DNA from: Desulfatibacillaceae bacterium
GTDB lineage: Bacteria > Desulfobacterota > Desulfobacteria > Desulfobacterales > Desulfatibacillaceae
Direction: 5' to 3'
Assembly: GCA_030018745.1 (NCBI GenBank)
Contig: JASEHB010000011.1
Coordinates: 1-15,474 of the forward strand
DNA: 15,474 nt
The position numbers and the translations under genes are program-made. The number at the start of each line of letters is the position of its first letter. Position 1 is the stretch's first letter. This document shows positions 5,925 through 13,714 of this stretch, one piece after another. The notes under the pieces are model-generated. The model ran no database searches. It was not told the origin of the DNA and saw only the letters and a program-made list of their open reading frames with translations.

Positions 5925-7142
5925 TCAGGGTTTTTGGGGAAAGACCGCGTCCGGCTCGATTCTCATTTCCACGCTGGTTACATCCTTTAAGGCCTGGGGC
6001 ATCTGGATGACAATAAAATGATCCATCTCCGAAAAATAGCCCCTTGTTTCCATGAGAACCCAGTATTCCCGTGTTTTATTGTAGTCCTTTACAAAAAGGT
6101 GGGTTATCCATTTTGAAAAGGGCAGGCCAAAACCCTGGGACTCGAAGCGGAGCCTCGCAAGCTCAATGGGTAGATAACTTACTGTTACCCTGGATGGCTC
6201 CACATTGGTTACAAGGATCAGCTTTTCGGTGCCGGTGACAAGGTAAATGGGCACATGAAGGGCCTCGTAAACCGGCCTGCGGGTGAGAAAGAAAAGGGTC
6301 ATAAGCCCTGCCAGTATGACAAAGGCAATAACAAGCCTTCTTTTGCCGGGCGTTTTTTTGGCAGAAAGGCTTTTATCTGTGCTGTCCGCATCTTCCGGGC
6401 CAGATTGCACTGCCGCCGGAATGCCTGGCGGCTTGGCACCCTGTTCCTCGTGAGCGGGAATTCGTAGCACAAAATAGTACAGGCCCTGGGCTGAAAGCAG
6501 AATCACCCCCAAAGACCAAAGGGCATCGCTTGTAAAATGCGCCCCCTGAACCACCCTTGCCGCACTCAAAAAGCCCCCCCATACAAGGCCGCCGCAAAGC
6601 CCTGCCCAGGCAATGGCCGGGCTTTTTCTTCTTACAAACCAGAGCGAGACAAACACAAAGCCCATGGTGCAATGCCCGCAGGGAAAGGAAGTGCCCCTGC
6701 CCGGAACGCCCGGCGAAAGGGGGGAGCGGTATTCCCACGCTCCGTCAAAAATCTGGGTCTGAACAGGCCTGGGCCTGCCCCAGTAAGGCTTCAAAAACCC
6801 GTTGACCACAATTCCGCCGCCAACAACAATGGTCAGCAGCACAAGAAGCGCGTATCGCCGCCAGGGTGCAATGCGCGGGTAGGAAAGGGAGAATATCCAA
6901 ACCCCCAGGGCGCCTAAACCAAGCAAAAGGCCGGGAATTGTCCCGAACTTGTAAAGGCTTATCCAGGGTTGTTTTGCATACAGGCTCCACCCGCCTTGGG
7001 CATCATAAAAAAGGCCCGAAATTTTTGCATCCGCCCCCAAAAACTCCATGACAAGGCTGATGGCAACAAGGCAGACAAGGGTAAGCCCCATGACAGCAAG
7101 GCCCCGCACAAAAAAACGGGAGGATTTGGGGCGATCTTCCAT
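5925..7142 (-). CDS. PAP2-family membrane phosphatase with extra C-terminal domain
   Basis: A 405-aa polytopic inner-membrane protein. The phosphatase signature is visible in order: K118-x6-R125-P126 (KPYWGRPRP), then FPCGH with H157, then R196-x5-H202-x3-D206 (ARVVQGAHFTSD). These are the catalytic residues of lipid-phosphate phosphatases (PAP2 superfamily). The usual PSGH is PCGH here and the usual SR is AR; both key histidines and the Asp are kept. Residues 1-226 hold about six membrane helices. A charged linker (about 229-268) and one more helix (about 269-287) lead to a soluble domain (about 290-405) that I do not recognise. Likely substrates are undecaprenyl diphosphate, lipid A or another phospholipid; this is inference from family and neighbours. 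The gene lies 9 nt downstream of the GmhA-like gene, so it is in the same operon. Confidence 0.88.
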   Translation of the reverse strand: MEDRPKSSRFFVRGLAVMGLTLVCLVAISLVMEFLGADAKISGLFYDAQGGWSLYAKQPWISLYKFGTIPGLLLGLGALGVWIFSLSYPRIAPWRRYALLVLLTIVVGGGIVVNGFLKPYWGRPRPVQTQIFDGAWEYRSPLSPGVPGRGTSFPCGHCTMGFVFVSLWFVRRKSPAIAWAGLCGGLVWGGFLSAARVVQGAHFTSDALWSLGVILLSAQGLYYFVLRIPAHEEQGAKPPGIPAAVQSGPEDADSTDKSLSAKKTPGKRRLVIAFVILAGLMTLFFLTRRPVYEALHVPIYLVTGTEKLILVTNVEPSRVTVSYLPIELARLRFESQGFGLPFSKWITHLFVKDYNKTREYWVLMETRGYFSEMDHFIVIQMPQALKDVTSVEMRIEPDAVFPQKP

Positions 7143-7151
7143 GTTATAAGC

Positions 7152-7733
7152 CTATGCCTTGCCCGAAGCTTCCATGAGGTTCATCCAGTGATGGAGTATG
7201 GCTGCATGGGCTGTCTCGGCCTCGCCATAGGTTGGGGCTGGCACAAAAAAGTTGAGCGAGCCAAGCCCTCTTATGGCGTTATCAGGCTTCATGGCCGAAA
7301 GGGTTACAACCCGCCCTTTAAGCGCTATGGCGGTTTCAACAGCTTTCACCACATTGGGGGAGTTGCCGGATGAGCTTATGGCAATGAGCATGTCCGAAGG
7401 CTGCATCCACCATTCTATTGGCTCTGAAAAAACCCTGTCAAAGGACAGATCATTGCCTATTGCGGTTATCAGCGAGGGGTCTGTAAGGACATGGGAGCGG
7501 ATATGGCCGTTTTTTGCAACATCTGCTGCAAAGTGGCTGGCCATGCTTGCAGATGCCCCGTTGCCGCAGAAAAACAGGCAGCGCTCTGCATTGCGTATTT
7601 CATCGCACCAGGCCTGCCACAGGGCAAAGCCCTCATTATGGGACAGGGGGCCGCTGCCTGCTGCATTCACCTCCAGGCTTTTCAAAAGCCTGGAAATTTT
7701 TTGACCAAACTGCTCCCAGGAATCTGTTTGCAT
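7152..7733 (-). CDS. SIS-domain phosphosugar isomerase, GmhA-like
   Basis: A 193-aa cytoplasmic protein with the length and motifs of sedoheptulose-7-phosphate isomerase (GmhA), which makes the heptose precursor of LPS: phosphosugar loop CGNGASASMASHF (56-68), AIGNDLSFDRVFSEP (91-105), SSSGNSPNVV (120-129) and a C-terminal AHAAILHHW (175-183). Aligned by eye to E. coli GmhA from memory, the metal ligands H61, E65, Q172 and H180 correspond to H67, D71, E173 and H181, so two are conservatively replaced. A DiaA-like or other phosphosugar-binding role is therefore possible, and I give no symbol. It lies between the nitroreductase and PAP2 genes with gaps of 40 and 9 nt. The PAP2 and glycosyltransferase neighbours support an envelope role. 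Confidence 0.82.
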   Translation of the reverse strand: MQTDSWEQFGQKISRLLKSLEVNAAGSGPLSHNEGFALWQAWCDEIRNAERCLFFCGNGASASMASHFAADVAKNGHIRSHVLTDPSLITAIGNDLSFDRVFSEPIEWWMQPSDMLIAISSSGNSPNVVKAVETAIALKGRVVTLSAMKPDNAIRGLGSLNFFVPAPTYGEAETAHAAILHHWMNLMEASGKA

Positions 7734-7773
7734 GTTTATTGCCTTTTTATCCGCTCAAGGTTGATTGGCGCGC

Positions 7774-8451
7774 CTATTCTTCAAAGCCCATCCATGTTGT
7801 TATTTTTTCCGGCGGCACCCTGTCTGTTTCCACGGCATTGGCGGCAAAGGCCGGGTCGGGCCAGCCTATGGCAATGGCAATCAAAATGTTCTTGTCTTGC
7901 GGAAACCCTGCCACTTGGCGCAGTACGCCCGGATACATCACCCCCTGGTCCTCAATGCATGTTCCCAGGCCCTTTTCAGCAGCCAGCAGGCAGATGTTCT
8001 GCATCACAGCGCCAATGTCTATCAGCGGCCCTGCATTGGAAAGGGATTTGTCTGCAAGGATGAAAATGGCCGCAGGCGCGTCAAAATAGCGAAAGCCAAG
8101 CTCCATCCAGGCATCGCGCCCCGGTTTGTCATTGCGCTCAATGCCCATAAGCGAAAACAGCTCCTTGGCAAGGTCCACCTGACGCTGGCGGAAGACAGAT
8201 TCCTTTGGCCAGCCAAACCAGGGATGCTCCGGAGCGGGCATTTCCATGGCGCGAAGCCGCTTGACATTCTCTTGGCCAATTTGCTCAAGCATTTTTCCTG
8301 CCACCACAATAAATTCCCAGGGCTGGGTATTGTTGGCGGAAGGGGCGCGCACGGCATTTTTGAGAATATCCTCAATCAGGGTCTTTTCCACCGGATCAGG
8401 CAGATAGCCCCGGATGCTTTTTCTTTTGTGAAGAGCGGCAACAAGCTCCAT
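7774..8451 (-). CDS. Nitroreductase-family flavoprotein
   Basis: A 225-aa FMN-dependent NAD(P)H oxidoreductase of the nitroreductase fold. Seen are the N-terminal phosphate/FMN contact RKSIRGY (10-16), the family motif APSANNTQPWEF (36-47), the dimer-core helix IDIGAVMQNICLLAAEKGLGTC (split across 144-165) and the C-terminal AIAIGWPD (192-199). The two cysteines (C154, C165) are not paired in a Fe-S motif, so a ferredoxin-fused form is excluded. The physiological substrate cannot be read from sequence. I chose ATG 8451 because AAAGGAG lies 4-10 nt upstream. An in-frame ATG at 8469 would overlap the preceding gene's stop and has no better ribosome binding site. The gene lies 10 nt after the TPR membrane protein gene. 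Confidence 0.88.
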   Translation of the reverse strand: MELVAALHKRKSIRGYLPDPVEKTLIEDILKNAVRAPSANNTQPWEFIVVAGKMLEQIGQENVKRLRAMEMPAPEHPWFGWPKESVFRQRQVDLAKELFSLMGIERNDKPGRDAWMELGFRYFDAPAAIFILADKSLSNAGPLIDIGAVMQNICLLAAEKGLGTCIEDQGVMYPGVLRQVAGFPQDKNILIAIAIGWPDPAFAANAVETDRVPPEKITTWMGFEE

Positions 8452-8461
8452 TTTTGCTCCT

Positions 8462-10165
8462 TTATTCATCCAAAATTTTGGGTTTTTTTTGTTGGAAATA
8501 TGACTTGGCTGTCGCGTCCTGGGGGTCCAGCAAAAGAATAGCCGAATACACATTGTCGGATTTTTCAATATTTGGCAAGAGCCGGTATGCAAGGGCAAGA
8601 TTGTGCAGAACTGCTTTGTCTGTGGGCGCTGCTTGAGCTGCCTGTTCAAACCAGAAGGCCGCCCCCTGAATATCGCCTGTCTGCGCATGGGCCATTGCCA
8701 GGTTGTTTAAAATGGAAGCTGATTTTATGTGCGGATTTTTGTTGATGAAATCCAAAAGAACTTCGGCTGCTTTTACGGGCTTTCCTGTCTCAAAATACAA
8801 AAGGGCAAGGTTGTTTGCAGCAGCAGCATAATCCGGACGAATTTCAAGGGATTGGGAATAATGGAGCCAAGCCTCATCATAATTGCCGGCTTCCACAAGG
8901 GCCATTGCCAGCCGGTTATGGGCAAACCAGTTGTTTTCTGTAACATTCACCGCATGGGAATACAGACTGATGCGGTTTTGCCATACAGCAGCCTGCATTG
9001 CCCCGGCTGTGCCGGCTGCCGCAACAAGAATCGCAGCCCCTAAAGCAACGGCCTTTTTGGGTGCGGCAAGCCTTTGGGCCAGGCCTTCCCCGCCCCATAC
9101 GATTATCCATAACAGACCGGGCAGGGCCAGATAGGCAAATCTGTCGGCCATTGCCTGCGCTCCGGTTTGAACAAGCCCCAAAGCCGGGCCTGTTACCGCC
9201 ACAAACCATATTCCGCCTGCCAGAATATAAGGGTGGGTGCGGCGAAGCCCCACAGCCGCAACAAGGGCTGCTGATATGAGAAACGCAGCCAGGGCGACAG
9301 CAAAAGGTGAAAGCTCTTCGCCCGGATGCGGATAGAAAATGGCAAGGTCAACAGGCCAGAAAAGCTTTTTTATGTAAAGGCAGAGGCTGACAAGGGCATT
9401 TCCGGCCTTTAGGCAGAAATCAAGGCCGGTTTGAATGGCGGTAAAATCCCCCTTGGTTTTAAGGGTTATAAGCGCAAAGATTGCAGCTATTGCCAGCATG
9501 GGCAGCTTTTCTGTGATGCACAGGCCAATAGGCCTTGAATGGCCAAGGTGCGCGGCCCAGTAATCAACTGCAAAAAGCGCCAGGGGAAAGGCCACGGCCA
9601 CAGGCTTGGAAAGGCAGGCCAGCACAAAGAAGGCAAGCATAAAAACCTGTTTTATTGCGCCGGGCTTTGTGGCATTGTGCGCCCAGGCCCAAAAACCGGC
9701 CATCCAGAAAAATCCGCAGAGCACATCCTTTCGGGAGGAGATCCAGACCACAGGCTCTGCCACAAGGGGATGAACAGCAAACAGAATTGCAACCAGGGCG
9801 CTTTTCCAGCGGGCCTTTGTAAGGGTATCCAGAGCCAGAAAAAGCAAAATGGCGGCTAAAGCGTGCAGAAAAATGTTTGTGGCGCGGAACCCGGCGGGAT
9901 TATTGCCCCAAAGGGAGTAATCCGCCATGTAGGAAAGCCATACAGCAGGAATGAAATAGCCTGCATGGGTCGAAAATGCGGCCTTTATGGAGCCAGCGGA
10001 AAAACCTTTTTGAACAATGGGGTTTTCCGTTACAAACAGAGGGTCGTCAAAACGCAGGAAACCATAATTTATTGTCTGCCCGAAAACCGCAATGCAGCAA
10101 AGGGCAATGAAGAGAATTATCAAAACGCGGGCAGGCTTTGTAAAATGCTTGGAGAGCAGAATCAT
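8462..10165 (-). CDS. GT-C glycosyltransferase-like membrane protein with TPR repeats
   Basis: A 567-aa protein with about ten hydrophobic segments over residues 10-400, then a soluble C-terminal TPR domain (about 411-555: NRLAMALVEAGNYDEAWLHY, NNLALLYFETGKPVKAAEVL, NNLAMAHAQTGDIQGAAFWF, HNLALAYRLL). The first periplasmic loop has the paired acids of GT-C enzymes in FLRFDDPLFVTENPIVQ (D40, D41). The blocks HPLVAEPVVWISSRKD (132-147) and ADRFAYLALPG (340-350) are typical of bacterial TPR/GT-C proteins related to eukaryotic TMTC O-mannosyltransferases. It probably moves sugar from a polyprenyl-linked donor onto protein or glycan at the periplasmic face; donor and acceptor are unknown. The start ATG 10165 precedes MILLSKHFTK; a TTG at 10204 is less likely. 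It heads the tight four-gene run. Confidence 0.86.
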   Translation of the reverse strand: MILLSKHFTKPARVLIILFIALCCIAVFGQTINYGFLRFDDPLFVTENPIVQKGFSAGSIKAAFSTHAGYFIPAVWLSYMADYSLWGNNPAGFRATNIFLHALAAILLFLALDTLTKARWKSALVAILFAVHPLVAEPVVWISSRKDVLCGFFWMAGFWAWAHNATKPGAIKQVFMLAFFVLACLSKPVAVAFPLALFAVDYWAAHLGHSRPIGLCITEKLPMLAIAAIFALITLKTKGDFTAIQTGLDFCLKAGNALVSLCLYIKKLFWPVDLAIFYPHPGEELSPFAVALAAFLISAALVAAVGLRRTHPYILAGGIWFVAVTGPALGLVQTGAQAMADRFAYLALPGLLWIIVWGGEGLAQRLAAPKKAVALGAAILVAAAGTAGAMQAAVWQNRISLYSHAVNVTENNWFAHNRLAMALVEAGNYDEAWLHYSQSLEIRPDYAAAANNLALLYFETGKPVKAAEVLLDFINKNPHIKSASILNNLAMAHAQTGDIQGAAFWFEQAAQAAPTDKAVLHNLALAYRLLPNIEKSDNVYSAILLLDPQDATAKSYFQQKKPKILDE

Positions 10166-10180
10166 TGTTGCCCTGCCCGA

Positions 10181-10207
10181 AATGGATTCACAATGGATTG
10201 GCAATGG
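10181..10207 (-). repeat. Three short direct repeats phased at 11 bp upstream of the GT-C gene
   Basis: On the plus strand AATGGATT starts at 10181 and 10192, and AATGG at 10203, so the copies are exactly one helical turn apart. They lie in the 108-bp gap between the 759-aa gene stop and the GT-C gene start. They may be a protein-binding array or chance. The gap also holds a perfect 12-bp palindrome at 10237-10248 (GCCTTTAAAGGC). Confidence 0.3.
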
Positions 10208-10273
10208 CCAGGATAAAATGGGCGGTCTGTTTTGCAGCCTTTAAAGGCCCGCACCTGCCTTTTGCCGTTTGGC

Positions 10274-12553
10274 TTATTCTTTTGCCAGCCTTTGGGAAAC
10301 CTGGTCTGCGGCCTTGTCGGTCCAGAGCATGAGGCGTTTGACCTGATCCGTGTGCCTGGAATCTTTTTTGAGATTGAGAAAATAGGTGCTTCGCGCCCTT
10401 ATTTCCCGCAGGCTTACCAGGTCGTTGCGCTCGCCCAGGCGGGCAAAAGCCCGCACCAGAACCTGGAGAATCTGCAAAATCCACTGCATTTGGTTTGTGC
10501 TTTCAGGCAGCTCGTAGATGCCTGATTCCGGGTCGCCGAATTCCCTTAATCCGCTTCTTAAAATGGCTTTTCCCGTAATTCCACCCACAAGGGCAAAGAG
10601 CATGTAAACCTCCCGCTCAAGGGTAAGCAGATAGCGCATGGGAAGCTGCTTGGCCCAGGGGGCGTTGTCCAGCCCGTCCCGAACAAGCCGGTGTATGTAG
10701 CGGAACTTCAGAAAATACTGCTCTTTTTCCCTATCAATAAGGTCCCTTGCATATTCCACGGCATCCGGATTTATGCCGTTTACAACCTGAATGACCTCTT
10801 CGGGGGTCATCTCAATGTCCTGGTGCAGCTCCTTGTTGAATGTGCGCAGAAGAACATTGCAGAGCATCAGGGCGTTTCTGTCGGAAAAGGTGACAGATTC
10901 CGGGTCATGGGCAAAGTCTGTGAGCAGGGTGTAAAGGGCCAATGAAGGCCCGCTCATCCTGTCTATGAGCACTTTGAGGGAGTTAAGAAAGCCTATGCGC
11001 TCGCTCTTGTGCATATGCTCCTTTAAAAAATGCCACAGAAACTCAAAGACCTTTTCCTCGTGGTTGCAAAAGGCGGGAATGCGCTTTTCAAAGGCTCCGC
11101 GCAAAAAATGCCCTTCAGAATCAAAGCAGCTTTTCAAAAGCCCTATAAGCTCCTGGGCTGCTGCGGGGGTAACGCCAAAATCCCTTGCAATGATGTCGTA
11201 ATCACGGGCGGAAAAATCAATAACATCCCGGAGCATGGATTTTACCCGGCCCTTGGTTATGGTGCGATCCTTGAAAAAGGCCAGCCTCTCAAGAATTTGG
11301 GAATCAGCCCTGCTTGAAGCGGTCTCATCTTCTCCTATGCGTGCGGAAACGCTGCCCGGCAAAATATCCAGAGCGCCTATGACATCGTCCTTCACCATGT
11401 CCAGGCGGGCTTCCATGACTTCCACAATGTGCTCGACCATGGAGTCGCCCAGGGCTGGGTCAGGCGCATTTTTGCCGATATATTCCACAAGCCTGGAGGC
11501 CAGGCCCACCCGGTCAACAATCTGGAAGGGGGTTATATAGCGGAAGTCTGTTGCATAAAGGGCGTCCAGCAGCCGGGCGCATTCCTGGGAGCTGCTTCCG
11601 AAAAGCCCTGCCGCCATTCTGGCTATTTTGACCTCGTCAGCCAGCACGGGGTCGTCCTCGTGGGGTACAAGTAGCCACTTTAAGTTGTTTATCTCAACCG
11701 GAGGCCGAATAAGGGCGCCCTTTAGCTTCTTGAAGGCAAAAACAGCTTCATAGACGCTGGTGCATTCATCCAAGGCCGCACCTGCATCGGGCTTCTTCAT
11801 CACAGGGGCAATGCGCTCTACAAGTGAGGCCACGGCCTGGGGATTTTGCTTGTTGATGACCGCAAGGCTTGCCAGGTTGGGGTCAGGCTCGCCGTAGCTG
11901 TTTAGAATAAAGGGCAGATCCGTGTCCCGCAAGGATGCGTTGAGACCCTGCGCCTTTTGCACGCCAAGCATTTTAAAATGCGCGCCAAGGGCTGTGAGGC
12001 AGCGGTGGGTAATCTGCCAGGAATTTGCATCTCCATCTGCCAGACGAAAATAAATGGAGTTTATGCCAAGCTCTCTAAAGGTGTCAAAGGCTGTGACTAT
12101 CTGCTGGGGAAACTCCGATGCAGTGATACCAAGCCGCCTGCACGCGGAGCGTACCTGGGGCAGATCCATGTGGATTGGGCCAAAGCTCACAACAAAATCA
12201 TAGGCCAGCGAGGCCCGGCCTTCGCCGGGAATGCCCCTTCCCTGGTGGGAGATGAGGATTCTTCCGTTGGATTCGGTCATTTTGTGGAGCTTGGAGACGG
12301 CATCGTCAATCAGCTTGAGGGATTCATCGGTCTGGCGTAGTTGTCCCTTGCTCCATGATTCAAAAAAGGAGGCTATCTCACGGGTAAAAATTATCAAAAG
12401 CACACGCCAGGGGTCAAGCCTCCTGTCCCTGTCGTGCAGGGTTTCAGTAAGGCCCGTCAAATCATAGCGCGAGTCTCTATAAACCGTATCCGTGCCGCCA
12501 AGTTCCTTGAACAGGGCTTCAGCAGCATCATCTAAAATAAGTTCGTTTCCCAC
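10274..12553 (-). CDS. Large helical protein of unknown function (759 aa)
   Basis: I do not recognise this protein. It is an uninterrupted 759-aa frame, rich in charged helices, with no signal peptide and no convincing membrane segment, so it is probably cytoplasmic. The N-terminal part (1-115) is helical. Residues about 120-200 contain a possible alpha/beta segment (YDFVVSFGPIHMDLP, INSIYFRLADGD). The remainder (about 200-759) looks like an all-helical scaffold with repeated LxxL-type helices and many acidic and basic pairs. No nucleotide-binding loop, metal site or catalytic triad was seen. The start is GTG 12553, with GGAGG 5 nt upstream. It lies 108 nt before the GT-C gene and may be co-transcribed with the envelope genes. 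Codon use looks like its neighbours, so recent transfer is not suggested. Confidence 0.85.
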   Translation of the reverse strand: MGNELILDDAAEALFKELGGTDTVYRDSRYDLTGLTETLHDRDRRLDPWRVLLIIFTREIASFFESWSKGQLRQTDESLKLIDDAVSKLHKMTESNGRILISHQGRGIPGEGRASLAYDFVVSFGPIHMDLPQVRSACRRLGITASEFPQQIVTAFDTFRELGINSIYFRLADGDANSWQITHRCLTALGAHFKMLGVQKAQGLNASLRDTDLPFILNSYGEPDPNLASLAVINKQNPQAVASLVERIAPVMKKPDAGAALDECTSVYEAVFAFKKLKGALIRPPVEINNLKWLLVPHEDDPVLADEVKIARMAAGLFGSSSQECARLLDALYATDFRYITPFQIVDRVGLASRLVEYIGKNAPDPALGDSMVEHIVEVMEARLDMVKDDVIGALDILPGSVSARIGEDETASSRADSQILERLAFFKDRTITKGRVKSMLRDVIDFSARDYDIIARDFGVTPAAAQELIGLLKSCFDSEGHFLRGAFEKRIPAFCNHEEKVFEFLWHFLKEHMHKSERIGFLNSLKVLIDRMSGPSLALYTLLTDFAHDPESVTFSDRNALMLCNVLLRTFNKELHQDIEMTPEEVIQVVNGINPDAVEYARDLIDREKEQYFLKFRYIHRLVRDGLDNAPWAKQLPMRYLLTLEREVYMLFALVGGITGKAILRSGLREFGDPESGIYELPESTNQMQWILQILQVLVRAFARLGERNDLVSLREIRARSTYFLNLKKDSRHTDQVKRLMLWTDKAADQVSQRLAKE

Positions 12554-12592
12554 AATACCTCCAGCCTGGAATAACTCCTGTCAGGCTGTTTC

Positions 12593-12632
12593 AAAAAAAT
12601 AGGGCGCAAAGCCCGGCGCTCTTCAAAGCGCC
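12593..12632 (-). terminator. Rho-independent terminator of the LOG-gene transcript
   Basis: Read leftward, a hairpin with 6-bp arms GGCGCT/AGCGCC (12615-12632) is followed directly by GGGC-TTTGC-GCCC (12602-12614), then TA and T7 (complement of A7 at 12593-12599). The second hairpin plus T tract fits an intrinsic terminator. It ends transcription about 165 nt beyond the LOG stop and 40 nt before the 759-aa gene start. Confidence 0.72.
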
Positions 12633-12642
12633 TTAAACAAGG

Positions 12643-12666
12643 GTTTGTCCGTAACCCCGCACAAAC
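12643..12666 (-). repeat. Inverted repeat in the 3' region of the LOG transcript
   Basis: Arms GTTTGTCCG (12643-12651) and CGCACAAAC (12658-12666) pair at 8 of 9 positions around TAACCC. With the two hairpins of the adjacent terminator it makes a run of three stem-loops in about 65 nt. The 12554-12764 gap holds no ORF I would trust. A structured 3' UTR or a 3'-derived small RNA is possible. Confidence 0.45.
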
Positions 12667-12764
12667 AGGCCGACAGGGGCGGTTTTATCTCCGCAAATAC
12701 CAGCCATTTAAAATAAGGCTTTTTGAGGCAATTGCAACTCAATGCAACCTTGCGGGCGTTTTAC

Positions 12765-13415
12765 CTATACAATTATGCGCCGCTTGAGGATTTTCACGGC
12801 TTCATCAGCAGTGTCCACAACCCTGATGATGTCCATGTCGTCAGGTGAAATGCGCCCGCGGTCACGCAGATTCTTTTCTATCCAATCCAAAAGCCCCTGC
12901 CAGTATTGCCTGCCCACCAGAATAACGGGGAATGGTCTTAGTCGCTTTGTCTGGATAAGGGTTACTGCCTCAAAAAGTTCATCAAGTGTGCCAAACCCTC
13001 CCGGCATGACAATGTAGGCCAGGGCGTATTTCACAAACATAACCTTGCGTATAAAAAAATAGTGGAATTCTATTTGCACATTGGCAAATGGGTTGGGCTT
13101 CTGCTCAAAGGGAAGCTTGATGTTCATGCCCACAGATTTGCCGCCCGCCTCTGTTGCCCCCTTGTTGGCTGCGGCCATTATGCCGCCGCCGCCGCCTGTT
13201 ATCACGGCAAACCCGGCCTTTACGCACAGGCTTGCAATTTCCTCGGCAATGGCCGGATAGGGGCAGTCTTTCACATCACGCGCAGAGCCGAAAATGCTCA
13301 CCGCAGGTCCCACCTCATGCAGGGTTTCAATGCCGTCAACAAACTCGCCCATTATTTTGAACAAGCGCCACGATTCCCTGCTTGACAGGGAGTCCACAAG
13401 ATATTGCTTTTCCAT
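12765..13415 (-). CDS. LOG-family nucleoside-5'-monophosphate phosphoribohydrolase (TIGR00730 type)
   Basis: A 216-aa cytoplasmic protein with the Rossmann-like LOG fold, formerly annotated as a lysine decarboxylase. The family motifs are clear: SIFGSAR (40-46), TGGGGGIMAAANKGA (73-87), the catalytic Arg/Lys region FIRKVMFVK (121-129) and PGGFGTLDELFEA (138-150). Plant and actinobacterial members cleave cytokinin ribotides or AMP to free base plus ribose 5-phosphate. In most bacteria the physiological substrate is unknown, and a cytokinin role should not be assumed. ATG 13415 has only a modest ribosome binding site (GGAAAG). It seems to be monocistronic, ending at the terminator at 12593-12632. 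No functional link with its neighbours is evident. Confidence 0.9.
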   Translation of the reverse strand: MEKQYLVDSLSSRESWRLFKIMGEFVDGIETLHEVGPAVSIFGSARDVKDCPYPAIAEEIASLCVKAGFAVITGGGGGIMAAANKGATEAGGKSVGMNIKLPFEQKPNPFANVQIEFHYFFIRKVMFVKYALAYIVMPGGFGTLDELFEAVTLIQTKRLRPFPVILVGRQYWQGLLDWIEKNLRDRGRISPDDMDIIRVVDTADEAVKILKRRIIV

Positions 13416-13627
13416 ATTGGACTTTCCAAAAAGCGGTTAACAAGGTTTTCAAGCAAGCAGTCTTTCAAGAGGCCTTTTTCAAGCAGGCCGATTCATTTTT
13501 CAATTACTACCATAAGTTGGTGCATATCCGCAACTCCGGCCTGCGCCAGGGGCCTAAAAATAGCAGGGCCATTTTTATTTTGGATTGTGTAAAAAAACAA
13601 AAAATGGAGCCTTTCCAAAGAAAGCAC

Positions 13628-13657
13628 TTGTAAAAACGGCTTTTTGGGGTCTATATT
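13628..13657 (+). promoter_or_regulatory. Candidate sigma-70 promoter for the PPC gene
   Basis: TTGTAA (13628-13633), an 18-nt spacer and TATATT (13652-13657) match the consensus at 4/6 and 5/6 positions. A start near 13664 would give a leader of about 130 nt containing the inverted repeats at 13715-13764. It lies in AT-rich sequence, where chance matches are common. Confidence 0.33.
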
Positions 13658-13714
13658 TTTTAATTCAAATACCGCTTGCAAAAGAGCCTGCTGCGGAATA
13701 TTGGGAAAATAAAG

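Noticed and set aside
7491..8541. Long plus-strand frames opposite the SIS and nitroreductase genes
   Set aside because: They are rich in Cys, Pro and His as expected of antisense shadows, and the minus strand carries clear family motifs.
8452..8688. Longer N-terminus for the nitroreductase
   Set aside because: It would run through the end of the TPR gene and adds residues without family similarity. AAAGGAG supports ATG 8451.
10237..10248. Palindrome GCCTTTAAAGGC as terminator of the 759-aa gene
   Set aside because: No T tract follows on the minus strand, so read-through into the GT-C gene remains possible.
13447..13489. TTTCAAG repeats as a CRISPR or iteron array
   Set aside because: Units are only 7 bp with unequal 14-16-bp spacing, and there are no spacers or nearby cas or rep genes.
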